From Acridotheres tristis (Eukaryota; Chordata; Aves; Passeriformes; Sturnidae), in contig CM072888.1 of the NCBI GenBank assembly GCA_037013685.1, positions 1,097,034 to 1,161,033 of the forward strand: a stretch of 64,000 nt of DNA, in the 5' to 3' direction. Position 1 is the first letter of the stretch, and each line of letters opens with the position of its first letter. The position numbers and the translations under genes are program-made. This document shows positions 51,901 through 63,689 of this stretch, piece by piece. A model generated the notes under the pieces. That model had not been told where the DNA came from and ran no database searches. It saw nothing but the letters and a program-made list of their open reading frames with translations.

Positions 51901-52986
51901 AATTATTCAACTGTAAAACCAACTCCTGGTTTCTGAGTGCTGACAAAAAATCTTCTTTGGGATAACCAGGGAACAAGAGCTGGGAAGAGTAAATGGAATC
52001 TGTGACTAGCCTTCCTTTCCAGGTGCTGTTCTCTGAAGATGGTAACCAGGCTCAAGACATGACTCATGTGCCCCATGTTACTGTCTCTATCTACAGCAGC
52101 TACACAGCAACACGAGATCAAAATGAAAAATGAATATATTTCTTCAATGCAAGATCCAGTTGTATGGATCTCTCACACAGGAAGCGTTTTTCCACTGAGA
52201 AATTAAACTCCAACCATCTGGAATGAACCTCAACAATCCAAGCTGTATCACCTCCTGGGCTGCATCCCCATTAGTCTTCCCATGGTCCCCTCTGCTCCTA
52301 CCAGAGCACCCACCTCCCACATTTCAGGACAAGCAAGAAGAATGCAATCCTGTGACAGTCTCTGCACAGTGATGGCACTAGCTAAAGGTCTCTGTCCTCT
52401 GCTTAATAATTCTGGTGAGAAGAGAGGCACATGGCATCCAAAATGGACCTCACGTGCCTGTCAATATTTAGATATTCAATCCTGACAGATACTCAAACAT
52501 ACAGCAAAGCTCCATTTGATTCTTCTTTTTGTTTTCAAAACTACAACTGGCTAATTACCAAAGGGAAAAAGCTGTTAGCACCGCAGGTTAGTGACACATG
52601 AGGCCAAAACCATGGGGTGCTGGAATTCCAGAGTGTGTGCACGTGCCAAAGCCAGGGCAGAAGCTGCAATAGATCTACCTAGGCACTACTCAGCCTTTGC
52701 CCTTGCTTGCTATCTCTTTACACACAGTGTCATATTGCTTTTTAAACATTTGGCCTGTTCCTGCCTGGCACCTGCTCAAGGGCCAACTCAGGTGATACAG
52801 AGGGATGAAATGTCTGCTCTGGCCTGTGCCTTTTCCAAGCCACAGCAGCTATCCCACAGCAGCAGGCTAAGACTGCTCCAACTCTGCAACCTGAGACAAT
52901 TGTTTTCGTGGATCAAGTTTTGTCCTCCATGAGCAGATCCCTGGACAACAGAACATTGGAGAGTGACAACTGGAACCAGTACTCAC

Positions 52987-53166
52987 TGAGTGGTTTCAGG
53001 ATGCTGCTGCTTGTCTCATCAGCGTTTTCTACGTCTGATTTGTCCGAGTAGTTCTCTGAGATTTTCTCCTTTTCTTTCTTTTCTTTGTGCCCAGCTCTTC
53101 TCCTGTGACGCCTCCTCCGCCTGTAGCTCTTCGGCACATGGACCCCGATGTAAATCGTGTGGTGAC
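52987..53166 (-). CDS. SLC4A4: SLC4A4 exon 3, NBCe1-B-type N-terminal regulatory segment
   Basis: This 180-nt exon encodes 59 whole codons plus split codons at both ends. It begins [14 protein letters not shown], continues with an Arg-rich run (RRRRRHRRR) and a Lys/Glu-rich stretch ([10 protein letters not shown]), and ends SSSILKPL. This is the part of NBCe1-B, the widely expressed isoform, that precedes the domain shared by all isoforms. In mammals it is autoinhibitory and contributes to IRBIT binding. Acceptor CCCCAG ends at 53167 and donor GTGAGT starts at 52986. The exon ends one base into a codon (A), which joins TC of exon 4 to give Ile-Ser-Pro. The position of human Thr49, a PKA target, is Ala (GCT); the position of Ser65 is kept (NYSDKSD). 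A CR1 copy ends about 95 bp upstream of the acceptor. Exon numbers are by analogy with human. Confidence 0.96.
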
Positions 53167-53260
53167 CTGGGGAACACAAGCACACAAATATTAACTGCAG
53201 CACTGGGCAGCCTGGGCACCACGGGCCAGCACAGATCATGCTGCATTTCTCTGAACCCCT

Positions 53261-53530
53261 AAATGGTTTGGGTTGGAAGGGACCTTGAAGCTCATCTCAT
53301 TCCAAAACCCTGCCATGTGCAGGGACACCTTCCTCTAGCCCAGGCTGCTGCAATCCCCATCCAGTCTGGCCTTGGACACTTCCAGGGATGGGGCAGCCAC
53401 AGCTTCTGTGGGCACCCTGTGCCAGGGCCTCACTGCCCTAACAGGGAAGAATTTCTTCCATATATCTAAACTAAACTTCCCCTCTTTCAGTTGGAAATCA
53501 TTACTCTTTGCCCTAGCCCATCCCTGTTTC
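53261..53530 (-). mobile_element. CR1 LINE fragment next to the exon 3 acceptor
   Basis: The plus strand begins AAATGGTTTGGGTTGGAAGG and runs through GGGATGGGGCAGCCACAGCT to GCCCTAGCCCATCCCTGTTT. It lies in the same sense as SLC4A4, with its 3' end 94 bp from the first base of exon 3. Confidence 0.94.
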
Positions 53531-54699
53531 ACTCCACAAGGCAAGTGAACTATCCCTCTTTGATGGCCTAACATTAATTAGTCCTGTTTTTATTGCCTCC
53601 AGATGTGAGCCTGGAGCTCTGTAGCTACCATTTCGAGAAGTATTTTTGTCCCATCATTTCTGAGAGCACATGCCAGTGTAGATTCAGATAACTGTTGCCC
53701 TTGTGACTCATTTAAATACAAAAATAAACCCCACAGAAGGCCATCGTACTCATTTTGTAATATTGAACAGAGTGCTTTTCAAACATATTCTACACTAATT
53801 TTTCCATTTGTTTTACCAAATACACTGGCTGAACTTAACAACTACCTCATGCCAAGTTGAATTGAAGAGCTTAGACCAACAAAATCTACATCACTTGACT
53901 GTGCAGTCCACTGTATAACACGTGCCAAAGTACCATTAGGTACCTTACACAGGTGCTACTATAGAGGCCCCATGCTCCAAGTACCATTAGGGTGTTATTA
54001 TAACACACCAGAGGAGGAAGGACTTCTCACAGAAGTTCCTATTAACTCCTACTTGACACTTTCAAAAAAACAAAATTAGCTGGTAACAGAATAAGTGCCA
54101 AATTTCATATGTTGGCTGTAAATCCCAAAGATGCCCTTGCCCTTGAGACTTGGATTTCAAAGTAAAGCACTCCAACTACATTTGCCAATGGTTGTGCCTT
54201 TTTGTGTCTGATAAAAATGTTTTCTTTTCAGGGCTTTCTGCACTCTGTCAGCTCAGGATGAATATCCTGTGCTTACAGAAGGCACTTCTCTGCCCAGATC
54301 ATTCAGACATCATACTGTAGGCTGTAAAAGCAGCTCTTACAAAAGCAACTCTTGAGAAATGAGAGCTGGATTCTGCACTTTGGACCAAGTTTGGTTTTCC
54401 CATTTTCCATCCCAGAGTGGCTGAATGGAGAGTTTCAGATGAACGGACTAGCTAAACAAATTTATCTCAATGAATGACCCACAAACTAAACATGTGTTTC
54501 TAATTCCTCCTTATGATAAATCCAATCTTGGTGATCAAACAACTGAAAATGTAGGCACAAAATACTCCATTTCTGTAACAAACTGATTTGCCAATGAAAA
54601 ACAAACCTGCGTTTGCCATTTCAAATTCCACACACCCCTGCGGCCAGCTGTGAGGCCTTGATTTTGCATGTTTGAACTTTTATTTTGAATGTTTGCTCA

Positions 54700-54785
54700 T
54701 CCTGTTCCAGCCCCTGCCATGGGGCTACACCAGTTTGCTCCAAGCCCCATCCAACCTGGCCTTGGACACTCCCAGAGATGGAAGA
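54700..54785 (-). mobile_element. CR1 LINE internal fragment
   Basis: It contains CTCCAAGCCCCATCCAACCT and GGCCTTGGACACTCCCAGAG. Both ends are missing or decayed. Confidence 0.85.
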
Positions 54786-56295
54786 GAGAGGATTCTGGAG
54801 CTGAGCAGGGGTCAATCTCAGGCAGCGGAACGGTGACAGGAGAGGGTCCTGTGTCAGCTGCCTCTTGCCAGATTCACCATCTCCAAGGAATGGGATCACA
54901 CCACAGAGGGAAAGGGCAGAGCCACACAAACATCTGTAGCACGAAGACCTCCCAGAGCAGTGAAGATCCAGTTTAGCTCTTGCGTGCCAAAGGAAACCCA
55001 GAAAGCTCTTCCAGCAACTGCAAACATCAGCTTTAAGGTGGCAGATGGCCTGAGTGCCACACAGGGACAGGGAAGGGGAGATCTCAGCTGAGCACCAGCA
55101 GGAGCTGGAGGGTGGGGATGACCCCAGACAGGGCAGTGGTAGCCCTTCCCAAGGGATTCTCACACCCAAAACTATCCAAAAGCCTGATGCAAAAGCTACC
55201 TGTATTAAACAGCATTCCCCTTTGAATCACTTGAATTCTGTGGTCAGCTTGATAATAGAAACACATCACAGGGAGCCTGCAGTCTTAATACTTTAATATG
55301 CTGCCAACAGAACTGGACAATCTCTTTAATCTTTGGACCACGTGTGCACAGCACAGATTTTGGTAATATGAAACTCACTTGGATATATGCAGGCTAACAT
55401 CTGCATTACTTTGTTGCTTTTCCCTTGTCTGAAGGCAGAGACTTATTTAATGTTGCTTGCTGCGCCTCCCCCTACCCCTCCCAACCGCTCAGGGAGGCCA
55501 AGCAAGACATTTTCCTCCTCCGTGTACTTGAAGTGCTTGGCATTTGTTTATATTGTTCCAAATGCTGAGATAATCTTTTAGGCTCCCTTCCCAAAGTGCC
55601 TGGAAGGAAACAATTGACACATACTCTGAATGCACGGGGCTCCTGGGACATTTCCGACTCACCGGGGGAACCCAGCCTTTCCCATGAGAACCACTGCCTG
55701 AGAAACGAAACGTGACGCCCCGGCACCACAGGGATCGGGTAACCCAAACCACTTCTCCTGTGCACCCACCCAGCACAGCTCCTGCTGAGGGGCTGCTCCC
55801 ACGGCCCTCCCTGCTCTCCCCAGCACATCCATTACCCTCTGCTCACTGCACCAGGGTCTATCCCACAACACTCTAACCCCACCCAGAAAATGCACATGCA
55901 GAGCTGCAGGTCTGCTGACCTGTTCTCCTCTGAGCAACAGAGCGCAGGGGCTGCTTTGGACTTGAACTGACTGTACCTGAAATCTTGGACTTTGGTGGCC
56001 ACAGACAATGTTTACTGTGGCCCAAGTCCACAACGAAATCCTTTCATCTGATTATTAATAAAACAAAACGCAACCATCATCAGGGAGGTTCATCTGGAAA
56101 ACCTCAGTTGAAACCACATCTTTTGCTTTACTAAGAGCTACTGAAGAGCACAAGTTCATGATTCAGCACCCAGATCTGGGGTTTGGGCATAGGAGACTCC
56201 CTGAATCAGTTTTACTGATGAAAAGCCACTGGTGTATCACCCAGCTGAGGTTCTGTGAAATGCAGCATTCCCTCCCTGCCTGCAGGAATATCTGC

Positions 56296-56313
56296 TCATC
56301 ATCATCATCATCA
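56296..56313. repeat. (TCA)6 microsatellite
   Basis: Six TCA units at the 5' edge of a CR1 copy. Confidence 0.95.
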
Positions 56314-56432
56314 AGGCTAGGTTGGATAGGGCTTGGAGGAACTTGGTCTAGTGGAAGGTGTCCCTGCCCATGGCAGAGAGGTGGAATTAGATATCCTGAA
56401 GGTCCCTTCCAATCACAATCATTCTGAGAGAT
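56312..56432 (+). mobile_element. CR1 LINE 3' fragment
   Basis: It contains GGCTAGGTTGGATAGGGCTT, CTAGTGGAAGGTGTCCCTGC and AGGTCCCTTCCAATC. Its 5' edge coincides with a (TCA)6 microsatellite. Confidence 0.92.
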
Positions 56433-56927
56433 CACTTTATTATGATCCTCTCCATTTTTAAGCACTAGCTCCTTTTAAAAAAGGGTACTAGGAAATAGCT
56501 TTTGCTCAGCAAAACCAAAACTCGTCACTTAGAGAAAGGAGCTGAAAGTTATGGGATCAAAGGATAAAGTCTGCCTGCTGCATCTAAGAAGGAATCCTTT
56601 CCACATGACTGGATTCTTGAGACTCAGAGAGTGGTAAGACCAGCTCATAAAAAAAACTCATACCAGCACCTTAGAAGAAAACAAGATCAAAATCTAATAT
56701 TAAAAATGTATAAAGGACTGAAAATAAGCTGAGCATTAGCAGTTTTTACCCAGCCCTTTTTTCCCTTTAAAGACTTCTTTGCAAAGAACAGGGAGAGTCA
56801 CATTAAACCAAACCAGATTGTGACAGGCCCATGTGGTTACAGCTGGCCACAAAGCCAAAATCTTCCCCACCAACTCTGGACAAATATTTTAGGCCACCAG
56901 AAAAACGGGCTTTGCTCAGGTTGCCCC

Positions 56928-57006
56928 AGCCATGTCACTAGAGGCCTATGGCATGGGATTGGAATGAGATAACCTTTAAGGTCTCTTCCAACCCAAACCA
57001 CTCTGC
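56928..57006 (+). mobile_element. Short CR1 3' fragment
   Basis: GGGATTGGAATGAGATAACC and AAGGTCTCTTCCAACCCAAA match the last 80 bp of CR1. Confidence 0.85.
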
Positions 57007-58842
57007 CATTTAATGAAAGGTGGCACCTTGTCAGCCCATTTTCACAGCCCAGCCTCAGTCTTAGCCCTGGTGGAGCTCAAAGCCTCAGGTAGCCCCTCCC
57101 ATCTAGCAGCTAGAGATCTGCTCTGCAGTCACACCACAGGGGCCACGTGCTTTGTCAGCACAAGATAGCACAGCTTTGTGCCCGAGGAGGTGTCAGCACA
57201 CAGCCAAGCCCGCAGAGAGAGGTGGCAGCAGCCAGGACACTGCCAGGATCACAGTCAGGTCAGTGCACTTTAGAGCAGCTGCTTTTCCAACCTGGGCTTG
57301 GTGGCAGAAGGTGCTTCTCATTTTGTGTGAGAATCAAAGAAAACTAACAGCATAAAAAAGCCCACGGCTCAGAAGGACAAATAAATCAGGGGGATGATCC
57401 ATTTTAAAGGGGAGATACTAAAAGCAGCGCTAAGGAAGTCCCAAACTAAGCCCTGCTTAGTTTCAAATCAGCTCAAGAAATAAGAACAGAAGGCCACGCC
57501 ATCACGTGCTGGGTGCCCTTAGCTCTACCTGGCTGCAGAGAGGTTTACAGGTCCTGGCAGCAGCAGAGGGGCAGGACCTGCACCCCAGTCAGCTCCACCT
57601 TGCAGGACACAAGCTGTTCTGCACTCCCAGCATGGGATGCACAGCCAGCACAGCTGGAGAACTGCTCACACCAGCTGTGGGAGAAACAAGGAACACAAGG
57701 AGCTCCCCCAGCACTGTGCAAGGGTCAAGTGCTACTCCCATTCATGCACATGGACACAGACACGGCATCTCCAGGGAAAAACAAACCATGATCAGTCCTC
57801 CAGACACGCTTCCCAGGCACAGTCCCAGGTCACCCACTGGTCCCCACAGGATTTTCAAAACATACTGGTATTCAAGTGACCTATTTTCCATGCAAGGAAA
57901 AATCCATCAGTCAGGGAAACAGAACAAGGATTCACCGAGCACTTTGTATAAATCTGAACAAAACCAAATGCAATAGCTGGAGACAGATGAGATTCAAATC
58001 CCTTCTCCTATAAACAGTAGTATGCAATTAACCAATTCTTCCGTGTTGTGGCAGCTTGCCAAGGAAAAGGGTCAGCATGAATCCATCAGGCAATGGGAAC
58101 AACAAACATAAGGCTGAGTAGCAGGTTCATACACTGATAAATGCCATCAGGAGGTGAGCCTGCCATGAGGGAGAGACAGGAAAGGGCAAAATGGAAAACA
58201 GAGGCTTCAGGAGAGATAATCCTGAGCTACTATGACACAGAAAAAGGAATGAAGAAGGAACAAGATTAGAAACATCAGGGATCTCTTTCAGTCTGCCATC
58301 TCCATCAGAAGAACCCCAAATTCATGGCTAAGATTCAAGTGAGAATCACCATAAGCAAGGAAGATGCAGTTCCTTAACCAAAAAGGGAACTTGTGCAAAG
58401 ATCATTTTATGTATTTGCATTACTGCACTTCACATCTTTGCATGCAGTCATTGATGGAAATGCCTATGAGGGGCAGGGAATGAGCTGTGCAGGGGAAGAA
58501 AGGATGGAAATTGGAGACCTTTTTCTCTTCTTCTGTAACATCAGGCTTCTAGCACTTAAGTATCTTCAAAAAGTCAGCATGGGATCGAAAGCATTCCCAT
58601 GTAACAAAACTATAGTTAGACAGAAGGGAAGTCTTCTCAGCCATTTGCCTAAAGCTTGCACTCCTCTGTTCCAAACAGATGATCCATGACCCAGACTGGA
58701 CGGGCCAGATTCCTAAGGAGATTCAGAGGCCACTCCAGCAAAGCATGTGTAAAAGGTGAGTTAGATCCGAGCAATGGGACAGCTCTAAAAGACAGAGCTC
58801 ACATAAATTCAAGGAAAAAAAATATCTAAATAGCTGAACAGG

Positions 58843-58863
58843 GCAAACAAACAAACAAAAAAA
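58843..58863. repeat. (CAAA)n simple repeat
   Basis: About four CAAA units ending in a short A run. Confidence 0.9.
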
Positions 58864-60347
58864 CTCCAAGGTCTTCAATTGTCTTCCTGAAGATCCTAGA
58901 AACCCTGCTAGTGCAGATGTAACAAAGTCAGTCAGTGGGGTGGCAGTGAATGAAGGGGTGGGCATTGTTGAGACAGAACAATGAACATGTGGTGGGGGTG
59001 TTCTCCCTGAGCTTTACGTAAGCCACTGCGAGACTCTTACCCACAACCCTGTAAGCTGCTTTTCTTTCTCTGTTCCTTGGAGCTGTGAGAGGTTATAAAA
59101 GCCACCGAACCTGTCCTGCTGTGATCTGATCTAATCTGGCCAAAACTACTTGGCTTCAATGGAAAGAAGAGCTGAAGAAAACTTGACGAACACAAGGCTC
59201 TGAGGAATAGGGCAGAGAAGGGGATCCATGCTGGACTGTTGGATTTAGCTCTTGGGAAGCATGGTACCTTTGGATTTTCTGGCATCCTTTAAAACTATGT
59301 CCCCTTCCAAAATGCTCCCAATGACCACTCAAGAGAACTGATCTTGGCTGAAAATCTTTTCCTATTTCCATCTCATTAATTATCAAGACTGAATGAATTG
59401 AGTACTGAGCCGTACTTGACACTCTCAGGCTGACAGATGCAGGCAGGATTTAGACCCTGCTCCAAGAGAAGAGCTGTGGTGTGATGACCAAGGCATCAGA
59501 AGCTGCCTCCATTCTCAGGGAAAAGGCTCAAAGCAGCCCTCTGCAAGCACCCCTTGATTGCAAGGCTGCAGTTTGATGGAAAAGCTGTCTGATGGAAGGT
59601 GGCCAGAGCTGGGGTTCCCAAAGGCCACACTGCTGCCAGCAGGGCACCCTGAAGGAATGCAAACAGAAAATGCTCACGCAAAGGCTCCTCACCCCTGTCC
59701 AGCAGCACACGCTTCCTGCAGGGAGCCAAGAGTTCCTGGGTCCCTTCTGGGTCTCTATTTAAGCTTGCCCTGCTTTCTGTAACCAGAGTAGGAACATGAC
59801 CAGAAAGAAAGGAAGGGACATGGCTCCGGGAAGGCTGGGATAATGCTCAAACCAGCAGGCTACAGCCCTAGCACCGGTTTCCAGGTTAAGCCCAGCTTCA
59901 GCAGTTCTGGTACGAGAAGCACAGGTAGGAGAGGGAACAACACTCCTATATTACCTAGCTCAGGCAACATGATCAGGCTCCCCAAAACATTTTGGGTTGC
60001 CTTTTCATTTTAAACGTCCTAGAAAAATCTAGGAAGGCTCACAAGCATATCTGGGACTCACATCTGACAAGTGAGCAAAGGCTATGCCTGATTATCAATC
60101 TCCACACTGAACTGTTATATCCAGTGTTAATGTAGCTTGAAAAAGAGCTGTTGGGCAGAGGAAGACGGGAGCAAACAGTCAAACAAGCCTAGACTTGAAT
60201 CCTGACTGAAATGAGAGCAGTTGCTCCTATCCAAGGCTGCAAGGTGCCATGTGAGGGCCACCTTTCTAACTGGCATGGGCCCCAACAAAACTAGTTTCAC
60301 TGCCTGATCAGAGAACTGATGATGGTTTCCAATCAGTTGGACCTGCC

Positions 60348-60392
60348 GATCTTAAAGCTCTGCTGCAACTTAAATGACTCTGTGATTCTAAA
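60348..60392 (+). mobile_element. Possible decayed CR1 terminus
   Basis: GATCTTAAAGCTC, then AACTTAAATGACTCTGTGAT and TCTA resemble a worn CR1 end with terminal octamers. Confidence 0.5.
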
Positions 60393-60979
60393 CTGACTGG
60401 AGCTGGGAAAAAACAACTCACTGTCAGAATGGTATGGAAACACATTCCTTCACCTTATGTTCAGCACATGCTGGCACAAAACTTATCAGCACTGAAAAGA
60501 AACCACCACCTTTCCTTCACCATGGGCCGACCATGCCAGCTATTGACTCAGCTGCTCTTACTCAGTTTTCTCCACTTCTCCTGCCTGCACAGCCAGCTTA
60601 TCGCTGCCTTATGTAAAGCCAGTTTATCACCCTCTGAACTCACACTGCAGCTTTTCTCACTGAGCATGGAGTAGGCGGGCACCAAAAACCTCCTCATCCC
60701 ACCCAGCAACCCCAGAGCTCACGCTGATTCCTGACAGCAGAGCAAAGACAGAGGCAGTGACCGGAACGAAATTCCACACAATGACCTGCCAGATGCTCCC
60801 AAGAGCAAGCACTCTTCTGAAAAGTGTCATGGGGAAATAAAGATGGAAAGGAAACAACCTGGAGATCTGGAATCTTTCATCACTGTGTTTCGAAGCTGGG
60901 GACATCTAAACCACCTGTCTTATTTTTACTTTGCTGTGTGGAGCAGCATTGGGTTCCAAACTCCAGCTGCCATTCCCAA

Positions 60980-61180
60980 GATCACAGAATCAAGACATGG
61001 TTTGGGTCAGAAGGGACCTTAAAGCTCATCCAGTTCCAGCCCCTGCTGTGGGCAGAGACACCTTCAACTAGCCCAGGTTGCTCCAGGCCCTGTCCAGCCT
61101 GGCCTTGGATGCTTCCAGGGATCCAGGGACACTTGCAGCTTCTCTGGGCAACCTCCTCACCAGCCTCACAGGGAAGTTGT
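60980..61180 (-). mobile_element. CR1 LINE 3' fragment
   Basis: It contains GATCACAGAATCAAGACATG, AAGGGACCTTAAAGCTCATC and AGCCTGGCCTTGGATGCTTC, the reverse complement of the CR1 3' end. Confidence 0.93.
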
Positions 61181-63298
61181 GCCAGCTGCTGTGTGGAAAG
61201 AGAGCACAAAGGCACTGCCTGAATCCTCCGAGTTTGGCTTTTGCAGGAGTAAAGCCCAGTTCAGTTTTACTGAAGCAAAATACAGCCTGGTTTGCCTCTG
61301 CACGTTAATTAAAGGTACCAAAGAATATTGATGAGCACATTCTGTGATCAGGTTTTACCTGATTAATTTTTTAATCACATTTATTTCAGAAGCAATTAAA
61401 GACTTGGATATGAAACAGGTCATCTGGTTACTCCTGAAAATGGAGGAGGGTCTGCCTACAGTCACGGATCAAAAACAGCAGGGATGAGAGGAGAAAAAGA
61501 AATCAAAGTATATGGGCAAATACAGCTCATTTCTCCCATCGACAGCCTGCTGTTAATGCAGGTAAAGATGTTCACAGTTCACATCTCTGCCCTTTTAACC
61601 TCTCTCCTCATTGATCCAACCACTAAGGACTAATCTTGGGCTTATGGCATCACACAGCTTTCTATCACCAAAGTGCAATGACACAATCATGTCCAGAATA
61701 GAAAGCAAGGAGGAGGAAAGTGCTAAAACAGAACAAGTAGTTATGGAACATTGTTACAAAATCCCTGGGTTGGCCTCCCTGCAGAGCTAGCAGTGCAGCA
61801 GTAAAATGCCACAGGGCTAACAGGGCCCAGGAAGAGTTTCCCCTAACAGCATATTCTCCTGAATTTGCTCCCAGAGCAGTGCTGAGAGGTGCTATGGAGA
61901 CCTCTACTTTGCCCATCATTTGGACGGCAGGACAGGTGTGCTGCTCCCCATTTCCTAACACACGGAGCTGGCCAACTCCCTGGGCTCTGCAGTGGAATTG
62001 TCAGACTTGAAATCCAGCATCCTCCACCCCAGCAGGGAGCCAGGGTGGCAGCGAGCCCGGGGGAAGTTCCGCCTGGAGAGCCAAGAATACCTTATCTCGC
62101 AGGATAAGGTGGAGCTTTACTTTTCCCCTCTTGCAAAATCACTTCTTAAATAATCTGTTTATGTCACACATACCAGCACTCCTGACAGGGGCATTACAGC
62201 AGCACGGCCTTGCCTTCAAGGAAAGGAACATGCAGTGCTCTAAATGAATGGGAAGGGTCCTCTGGCCCAGCTCAGGGCAGTGCCTCTTCCTGATTTCCCC
62301 CAGGAAAGCTGACTGACTTGTACTTGCTTTGCTTCATGCTGTGCCCTAGACCTGGGCAGATCCCTTGTCTCGCCAGGTCACGTTTCTGGGCACTTCCAGC
62401 CAAGCAACTCCTCCTAAGTAACACGTACTGAATCCATCACCTAGCCCTCTCGTGGATCCAGGCAGCAGGGAGGAGCTGGAGTGGAGTAATTTTCAAATGT
62501 CAACAGCTGATATCACGGCGATACATTCCAGTGTAGGAGCAGGCTGAGGTGGCACCCGAGAGACGGGCTAAACAATCCCTGGAAGCAGGCCCAAGGGACA
62601 TATTTCTGTCAGGTATGCCTGGTTTCTGTTAATGCTACATTTACTCAGTGAGGGCATAAGGGACAATTATCCCACCCTGAAAATGTCTCAACGCCTTCCT
62701 GACCAGAAATGCCCATTTTTACCCCTCCTTAAAAAGCCAAGTCCTTCCCTCTCCCCCAAACCACTACATAACCAAATTAGTGGGTGGTGTGGTTGTGCAG
62801 TTACTATCTCCATCCCACACACACTACCTGTGAGCATCACTGACAAAGTGAATGATGTTCCTCTCCTCTCCCAAAGAACACCCCAAAGAGGGATGCTCAA
62901 AGTGACACCTTCAAAATTCTGACTTGGCCTCTTTGAACTCAAAGCAACTTACGAAGTAGCAAAAGCAGCCTGGTTCTGAGGCATGTTATAATGATCTGCT
63001 GGGGAGTTTTAACATTCTCTCCTGCTAACTCCTGTGCCAGGGAATCCCTGAGTTCTACTAGCCTATCTCTTCTGATAAAGGTTACAACTCCCCTTCCCCT
63101 CTTAGAAGGAAAAGAAGCAACCTCGTCTCCGCTCACTTTTAGTGAAATTAAGTCTTTTGACAGATGCTTGCCTCCTTTAAAACACCCCACTGTAAGTGCA
63201 GGAATCTAAAAGGGACTTAAAAGCATCTACACCAAGTGCCATCCAAAGGTCTGCAACCTGACATTTTAGTCCTTCCACTGGAACTTAAACTGACAGAA

Positions 63299-63502
63299 GG
63301 TTTAGATTAGATACTGAGAGGAAATTCTTCCCTCTGAGGGTGGGGAGGCCCTGGCACAGGGTGCCCAGAGAAGCTGTGGCTACCCCATTCCTGGAAATGT
63401 TGGACAGGCCTTGGAGCAACCTGGGCTAGTGGAAGGTGTTCCTGCCTGTGGCAGGGGGCTGGAATGGTTTGAAGACCAGTTCCAACCACAGCCACTCTGT
63501 GA
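63299..63502 (+). mobile_element. CR1 LINE 3' fragment
   Basis: It contains GGCCCTGGCACAGGGTGCCC, AGAGAAGCTGTGGCTACCCC and CTAGTGGAAGGTGTTCCTGC, and ends at CACTCTGTGAG. Confidence 0.93.
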
Positions 63503-63689
63503 GCTTACAGCTCATCCCACACATGCAGACCATGACTGCACCTGGGGTGCACATTGGAAACACACACGCATTACGTGCGCAGACCACTGTGGAGAGATAG
63601 ATAGAGCTGAGGACACACAGAGAACTGCAGAATCACTGAGGCTGGAAACATGGAGACAGACACGATCTCTTCAGAGTGCCAAAGCCTTT

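Larger units (their letters stand above)
21771..52986 (-). other. SLC4A4: SLC4A4 intron 3 (31.2 kb), containing the NBCe1-A promoter
   Basis: This is an intron only for NBCe1-B-type transcripts. Its last few hundred bases are the promoter, leader and N-terminal codons of NBCe1-A. It also contains CR1 fragments at 23102-23360, 28600-28866, 28892-28965, 32866-33045, 34676-34822, 35750-35800, 37187-37410, 47653-47860 and 48795-48980. Other contents are a 20-bp minisatellite split by CR1 (32804-33099), a 17-base A run (35980-35996), a 16-bp perfect tandem duplication (48678-48709), a CpG-rich block (47858-48142) and AT-rich blocks near 31080-31260 and 33420-33620. I see no further coding exon. 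Confidence 0.85.

Noticed and set aside
54621..55169. 182-codon open frame on the minus strand
   Set aside because: It overlaps a CR1 fragment and has no recognisable domain.
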